From Thiocystis minor (GTDB lineage: Bacteria; Pseudomonadota; Gammaproteobacteria; Chromatiales; Chromatiaceae), in NCBI RefSeq assembly GCF_016653465.1, contig NZ_NHSQ01000070.1, positions 1-46,444 on the forward strand: a DNA stretch of 46,444 bases, read 5' to 3'. The notes beneath the pieces were generated by a model. That model saw nothing but the letters and a program-made list of their open reading frames with translations, was not told the DNA's origin and did not search any database. The position numbers and the translations under genes were made by a program. Shown one piece after another: positions 41,643-46,444 of this stretch (position 1 is its first letter; each line of letters begins with the position of its first letter).

Positions 41643-41658
41643 GTAAATCTTCTGTAAA
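41643..41658. promoter_or_regulatory. Tandem GTAAA boxes, candidate response-regulator site
   Basis: GTAAA at 41643-41647 and again at 41654-41658 are 11 bases apart, one helical turn, as in OmpR/CpxR-type sites (GTAAA-N4-8-GTAAA). An inverted TTTTAC follows at 41673-41678. That the neighbouring regulator binds here is inference. Confidence 0.45.
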
Positions 41659-41768
41659 ACATCCGGCTGTCATTTTACGCAAACCTGTCTGTGCACCCGC
41701 CCGGGGTCTCACTAAAGTGCTCTTGGACGCCAATAGCTTGCAGATCAGTCAAGTTCGTCGTTGTCGCG

Positions 41769-41829
<61 letters not shown>

Positions 41830-41939
41830 ATAGGACGGCTGTTCAGCTTACGACAGCGATAGCCATGATTGGTCGATCCGAGGCTTGATCTCCCCAAACC
41901 TCTATCGCAGGCTCCCCCAAACACTCAGGAGGTAAAACG

Positions 41940-42485
41940 ATGGCATTCATGGCTCGTTTGACGCGGCTGTTTCGCGCCGATCTGCACGCCCTGCTTGATC
42001 GACTGGAGTCGCCGGATCTAGTGCTCGCCCAGGCGGTGCGCGAGATGGAACAGGCGCTCGCTCAGGAACAGCGGACACTGATTCGGTTGGAGCGCGACAT
42101 CGATCGGCTCGCGAGTCAGGATGCCGAGCTGCAACGCCGTCTGACGCAGACTGGCGAGGCCGTCGACGACTGTCTGGTCGCTGGGCGGGATGATCTCGCC
42201 CGGCCCGTCATCCGGCGCCGCCTGGAGACCGAGCGCCAATCCGCGGCGCTCCACCGCCGCCGGCTCGCGCTGGAGACCGAGCGCGAGCAGCGCGTCAACC
42301 GCCTCGCCGAACAGACCGCAAGGCTTGCCGACTTGCGCGCCCAGGCGGCGCTCTATGAGGAGGAGGAAGAAACGGAGCTGGGAGGCGCGACCGAATCCTG
42401 GTCCCATGCCGAGCCTGGGGTGCGTGAGGCGGATGTCGAGGTCGCCCTGTTGCAGGCCAAGCGGCAGCGGGGAATGACGTCATGA
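41940..42485 (+). CDS. PspA/IM30-like coiled-coil protein
   Basis: This 181-residue, almost wholly helical protein has long heptad stretches (AQAVREMEQALAQEQRTLIRLERDIDRL and following). It begins like PspA (RLTRLFRADLHALLDRLESPDLVLAQAVREM) but is shorter than PspA (about 220) and lacks the last helix. PspA-family proteins coat stressed inner membranes. The ribosome site AGGAGGT is excellent. Its stop overlaps the ATG of the next gene (ATGA), so it is the first of a three-gene operon with a membrane protein and a VWA protein. Confidence 0.78.
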   Translation: MAFMARLTRLFRADLHALLDRLESPDLVLAQAVREMEQALAQEQRTLIRLERDIDRLASQDAELQRRLTQTGEAVDDCLVAGRDDLARPVIRRRLETERQSAALHRRRLALETEREQRVNRLAEQTARLADLRAQAALYEEEEETELGGATESWSHAEPGVREADVEVALLQAKRQRGMTS

Positions 42486-43036
42486 GTCGGCCAAGCTTTG
42501 GAGAAGGCGTGCTGATCGCGCTGGCCGCTGCGCTGCTCGCGACGCTTTTCCATACCGGATCGAGCCTGATTCTCCCGCGCGGCGCGGCCCTGAGCCTGTT
42601 CGTCATCGGACTCGGTTTCGGCTATTTGCTTTATCTGTTGGGACGCAGCCGCGAGCGTGCCGGGCGGTTGGTCACGGTCGCCGCCTGGATGCTAGCCACG
42701 GCCCTCGTCTGGTCGCTCTTGCCCGATGTCTGGCCCCAGATGCTCGCTCAGGTCGGCCTGCTGTGGTTGGTGCGATCGCTCTATTTTCATGCGACGCCCG
42801 TGGCGGCCCTACTAGATCTGGCGCTCGCGTCCATCGGGCTGCTCGCCGCGATCTGGGTCGCCCAGCGGACCGGCAGTCTCTTCCTGGCGGTTTGGACACT
42901 GTTGCTGATCCAGGCGCTGTTTGCCGCGATTCCCGCCGATCCCGCTCGCGGTGGCCGCGAACCGGAAACCGATCCCTTCGACGCTGCCGAGCGCGCCGCC
43001 AGGCGAGCGCTGCGGCGTCTGTCACTGTCCGACTAA
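42482..43036 (+). CDS. Six-helix inner-membrane protein, unknown function
   Basis: This 184-residue protein has about six predicted membrane helices (for example GVLIALAAALLATLFHTG, LSLFVIGLGFGYLLYLLG, TLLLIQALFAAIP) and a short charged C-terminal tail (DPFDAAERAARRALRRL), probably cytoplasmic. I do not recognise the family. Start and stop are set by an ATGA overlap with the PspA-like gene and a 16-base gap to the VWA gene. It could be the membrane anchor or client of the PspA-like protein. Confidence 0.75.
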   Translation: MSRPSFGEGVLIALAAALLATLFHTGSSLILPRGAALSLFVIGLGFGYLLYLLGRSRERAGRLVTVAAWMLATALVWSLLPDVWPQMLAQVGLLWLVRSLYFHATPVAALLDLALASIGLLAAIWVAQRTGSLFLAVWTLLLIQALFAAIPADPARGGREPETDPFDAAERAARRALRRLSLSD

Positions 43037-43052
43037 ACCCAAGAAGATTTCC

Positions 43053-44276
43053 ATGAGAACCCATTTGAAAACCAAGCTGATCGCGCTGAGTCTGTTCGGG
43101 CTGACGACTGCTGCGGTGTTTTATTATCCGGCCCTGAATTCGGCGGTAACCGTGGCGCCAGCGATCCCGCCCGCGCCGGACCAGATCTCGCTACCCGATG
43201 CCGCCCAGCATCCGGTGATCGAGGCCGTCTTCGTGCTGGACACCACGGGCAGCATGGGCGGCCTGATCCAGGCCGCCAAGGATAAAATCTGGTCGATCGC
43301 CTCCACCATGGCCGCCGCCCAGCCCGCGCCCGAGATTCGGATGGGGCTGGTCGCCTATCGCGATCGGGGAGACGACTATGTGACCAGGGTGGTGGGTCTC
43401 TCAAGCGATCTGGACGCCGTGCAGGCCGAATTGATGCAGTTTCAGGCCCAGGGCGGAGGCGATGGACCCGAGAGCGTGAACCAGGCGTTGGACGAGGCTC
43501 TGCACCGGATTGCCTGGAGTCAGGATGCGCGGACCTATCGGGTGATCTTTCTGGTGGGCGACGCCCCGGCCCACCTGGATTACCCGAACGACGTGCCCTA
43601 TCCGCAAACCCTGGCCAAGGCGAAGGCGCGCGGCATCCGGGTCAATGCCATTCAGTGCGGCAACCTGTCCGACACGTCCACCGAATGGCGGCAAATCGCT
43701 CAGCTTGGCGATGGCGGTTTCTTCCAGGTGGATCAGGCCGGGAGCGCGGTGGCCATCGCAACGCCCTACGATGACACGCTGGCGAAGCTGGCTGCCGACC
43801 TCGATGACACGCGCCTCTATTACGGCAAGCCGGTTGAGCGCGCCGAAAAGCGCGAAAAACTCGCCGCGGCAAAGGAGAGTCAGGCCGCCGCCTCGCCCGC
43901 GGCACTGGCGCGCCGCGCCGGTTTCGTCACCTCCAAGAGCGGTGGCGCGAGTCTGCTGGGCGAAAAGGAGCTGGTCGAGGAGGTGGCGAGCGGACGAGTC
44001 GATCTGGCGACACTGCCGGCGGACGAATTGCCCGAATCCCTGGCGGATCTGGATCTTGAGACGCAGCGGGACAGGGTTTCCAAGTCCGCCGCCAAACGCG
44101 AGGAACTGCGTCACCGGATTCAGGATCTGTCGGCCCAGCGCGCGGACTATCTGAAGAAAACGCTGGAGGCCGAGGGCGGCGCGGAGGATTCGCTGGATCA
44201 CAAAATCTTCAATGCCGTCCGGCAGCAGGCCGCAGGAGTTGGGCTCAGCTATGACAAGGCCGCGCCGGCCTATTGA
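43053..44276 (+). CDS. Von Willebrand factor A domain protein, exported or membrane-anchored
   Basis: This 407-residue protein has an N-terminal hydrophobic segment (LIALSLFGLTTAAVFYY, 9-25) as signal or anchor. The VWA domain (about 55-270) carries the MIDAS motif D63-T-T65-G-S67 (VFVLDTTGSMGG), a later GPESVNQALDEA with the metal-ligand region and FLVGDAPAHLDYPND. The C-terminal third is charged and coiled (EKREKLAAAKE, REELRHRIQDLSAQ). It probably binds a partner protein through a metal ion at the periplasmic face. It is third in the operon with the PspA-like and membrane proteins. The frame is open further upstream, but the ATG at 43053 gives a proper signal sequence. Confidence 0.85.
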   Translation: MRTHLKTKLIALSLFGLTTAAVFYYPALNSAVTVAPAIPPAPDQISLPDAAQHPVIEAVFVLDTTGSMGGLIQAAKDKIWSIASTMAAAQPAPEIRMGLVAYRDRGDDYVTRVVGLSSDLDAVQAELMQFQAQGGGDGPESVNQALDEALHRIAWSQDARTYRVIFLVGDAPAHLDYPNDVPYPQTLAKAKARGIRVNAIQCGNLSDTSTEWRQIAQLGDGGFFQVDQAGSAVAIATPYDDTLAKLAADLDDTRLYYGKPVERAEKREKLAAAKESQAAASPAALARRAGFVTSKSGGASLLGEKELVEEVASGRVDLATLPADELPESLADLDLETQRDRVSKSAAKREELRHRIQDLSAQRADYLKKTLEAEGGAEDSLDHKIFNAVRQQAAGVGLSYDKAAPAY

Positions 44277-44289
44277 TCATCGCGTCCAG

Positions 44290-44679
44290 TCAATGCGCCG
44301 CGGCCTTGATGGCCTCCTCGCGGGTATAGAAGACGCCGTCGCGAATGAAACCGGAGACGATCTCGGGGCTGGCCTCGATCGCCCGGCCATCGGCGTCCCG
44401 GCGGATGACCCAGGAGGAGGGCAGACCGTCGAGGACATGAATGGGCGCGGGACTGCCGTCGCCGAACCGCGAAAGCGCGGTCTGACCGCTGGCGCGATGC
44501 AGATAGCCGGGGCGGAATCCGCCCGAGCGGTTGTGTTGGCTGATGCCGCGGGTGTGGGCGTACAGGATGTTTTCGGCGCGTAGCGACAACTGGGTGAGGG
44601 CGCCGCGCAGTCGTTTGGCACGCACCCGTTCTTGCGGATTCTGGCCCTGGATTTGTGCATGAAGTTGTTCGGTGTACAT
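44290..44679 (-). CDS. Protein of unknown function (129 residues)
   Basis: This is a soluble, charged 129-residue protein. An AGGAGCG ribosome site supports the ATG. The N-terminal half is helical (RVRAKRLRGALTQLSLRAENIL). The C-terminal half looks like a small alpha/beta unit (HVLDGLPSSWVIRRDADG, IVSGFIRDGVFYTREEAI). There is no signal, membrane segment or motif that I recognise. It converges on the VWA gene with a 13-base gap and is probably monocistronic. Confidence 0.6.
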   Translation of the reverse strand: MYTEQLHAQIQGQNPQERVRAKRLRGALTQLSLRAENILYAHTRGISQHNRSGGFRPGYLHRASGQTALSRFGDGSPAPIHVLDGLPSSWVIRRDADGRAIEASPEIVSGFIRDGVFYTREEAIKAAAH

Positions 44680-44780
44680 CGTATCGCTCCTGATCTTCGG
44701 TTGGCGAATGACGGGTTTACCTGGAAATCAGCAATTTTCCTGCCATCGATTCGCCGGTCAGCGTCTTGCGGGTCGGTTCG

Positions 44781-45266
44781 CTATGGCCTCGTCGCGCTCA
44801 ATGAACTTAACGGCAGCGTTGTCCGTTCCAGTACCCGCCGCAGCACGAAACTGGAATGCACGCCCGCAACGCCCTCGATGCGCGTGATCCGGTTGAGCAG
44901 TAAATCCTGATAGGCATCCATGTCCCGCGCGACGACCTTGAGTTGATAGTCGGCGTCGCGACCGGTGATCAGCAGGCATTCCAGCACCTCGGGAATGGCC
45001 TCGACGGCGGACTCGAAACGCTCGAAGCGCTCCGGGGTGTGGCGGTCCATGGAGATGCTCAGGATGACCAGGAGATCCAGCCCGAGCTTGCGTGCATCGA
45101 GCCAGGCGCGATAGCCAAGGATGATCCCGGCCTCCTCCAGTGCGCGCACCCGGCGCAGACAGGGCGAGGGCGACAGGCCGATGCGCTCGGCGAGATCCTG
45201 GTTGCTGATGCGTCCGTCCGCCTGAAGTTCGGCGAGGATGCGCTGATCGTAACGGTCGAGTTTCAT
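44781..45266 (-). CDS. Lrp/AsnC-family transcriptional regulator
   Basis: This 161-residue protein opens with MKLDRYDQRILAELQADGRISNQDL, continues with the helix-turn-helix AERIGLSPSPCLRRVRALEE and has the RAM effector domain (ILSISMDRHTPERFERFESAV, LLITGRDADYQLKVVARD). An in-frame TTG at 45281 is possible; I prefer the ATG. It is divergent from leuA, so leucine or branched-chain amino acid sensing is plausible but not shown. Length is standard. Confidence 0.93.
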   Translation of the reverse strand: MKLDRYDQRILAELQADGRISNQDLAERIGLSPSPCLRRVRALEEAGIILGYRAWLDARKLGLDLLVILSISMDRHTPERFERFESAVEAIPEVLECLLITGRDADYQLKVVARDMDAYQDLLLNRITRIEGVAGVHSSFVLRRVLERTTLPLSSLSATRP

Positions 45267-45370
45267 GTTCGCTCGCGTCAAAAATTAGCAGATTCTTGCG
45301 CATTACATCCTGAAGCCGGCGAGTTTCGCAATCCTCTGCGCCGTCGTATTCCCTATCCTGTGTCCATTGA

Positions 45371-46444
<1,074 letters not shown>

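Overview
The window is GC-rich, gene-dense chromosomal DNA of a gammaproteobacterium. A purple-sulfur-type lineage (Chromatiaceae or a relative) is my best guess from the protein flavour and the dispersed palindromes. That is inference; no rRNA, tRNA or photosynthesis gene is present to settle it. I saw no CRISPR array and no tRNA.

Region 1 (1-2285) is an accessory patch. An unknown gene end abuts an AT-rich, truncated FkbM-type methyltransferase. After these comes a two-gene minus-strand cassette: a 67-residue protein of unknown function and a 338-residue homologue of the anti-CRISPR protein AcrVA2.

Region 2 (2286-16814) is mostly metabolic: a TerB-like protein, a GltS glutamate transporter, an Anbu proteasome-like peptidase, a glutaminase, a CysB regulator divergent from cysJIH (sulfite reductase and PAPS reductase), a TTC38-like repeat protein, a covalent-flavin oxidoreductase, a decayed IS3-type transposase and a pirin.

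Region 3 (16943-38740) is a type VI secretion locus in two divergent halves. The minus half carries VgrG and an effector-loading cassette: DUF6484, DUF2169, a degenerate ketosynthase-like protein, a DUF4150 PAAR-like/HNH nuclease toxin, a propeller-like protein in the immunity position, a TIGR02270 protein and a lipoprotein hydrolase. The plus half carries tssA, tssB, tssC, hcp, tagJ, tssE, tssF, tssG, clpV and a peptidoglycan-binding-like gene. hcp has its own sigma-54-type promoter and a strong terminator. tssJ, tssK, tssL and tssM are absent, so the envelope complex must be encoded elsewhere if the machine works.

Region 4 (38714-44679) is a histidine kinase/OmpR-type regulator pair divergent from a PspA-like, six-helix membrane and von Willebrand A protein operon, which looks like an envelope-stress module. 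Region 5 (44781-46444) has an Lrp/AsnC regulator divergent from leuA; leuA is cut after codon 135 by an IS21-type element whose own istA is decayed.

Three copies of an 85-87 bp element with 11-12 bp terminal inverted repeats (TTAAACCGCGCC type) lie at or within a base or two of the stop codons of the Anbu gene, tssG and vgrG. They look like a mobile, terminator-like element of this genome.
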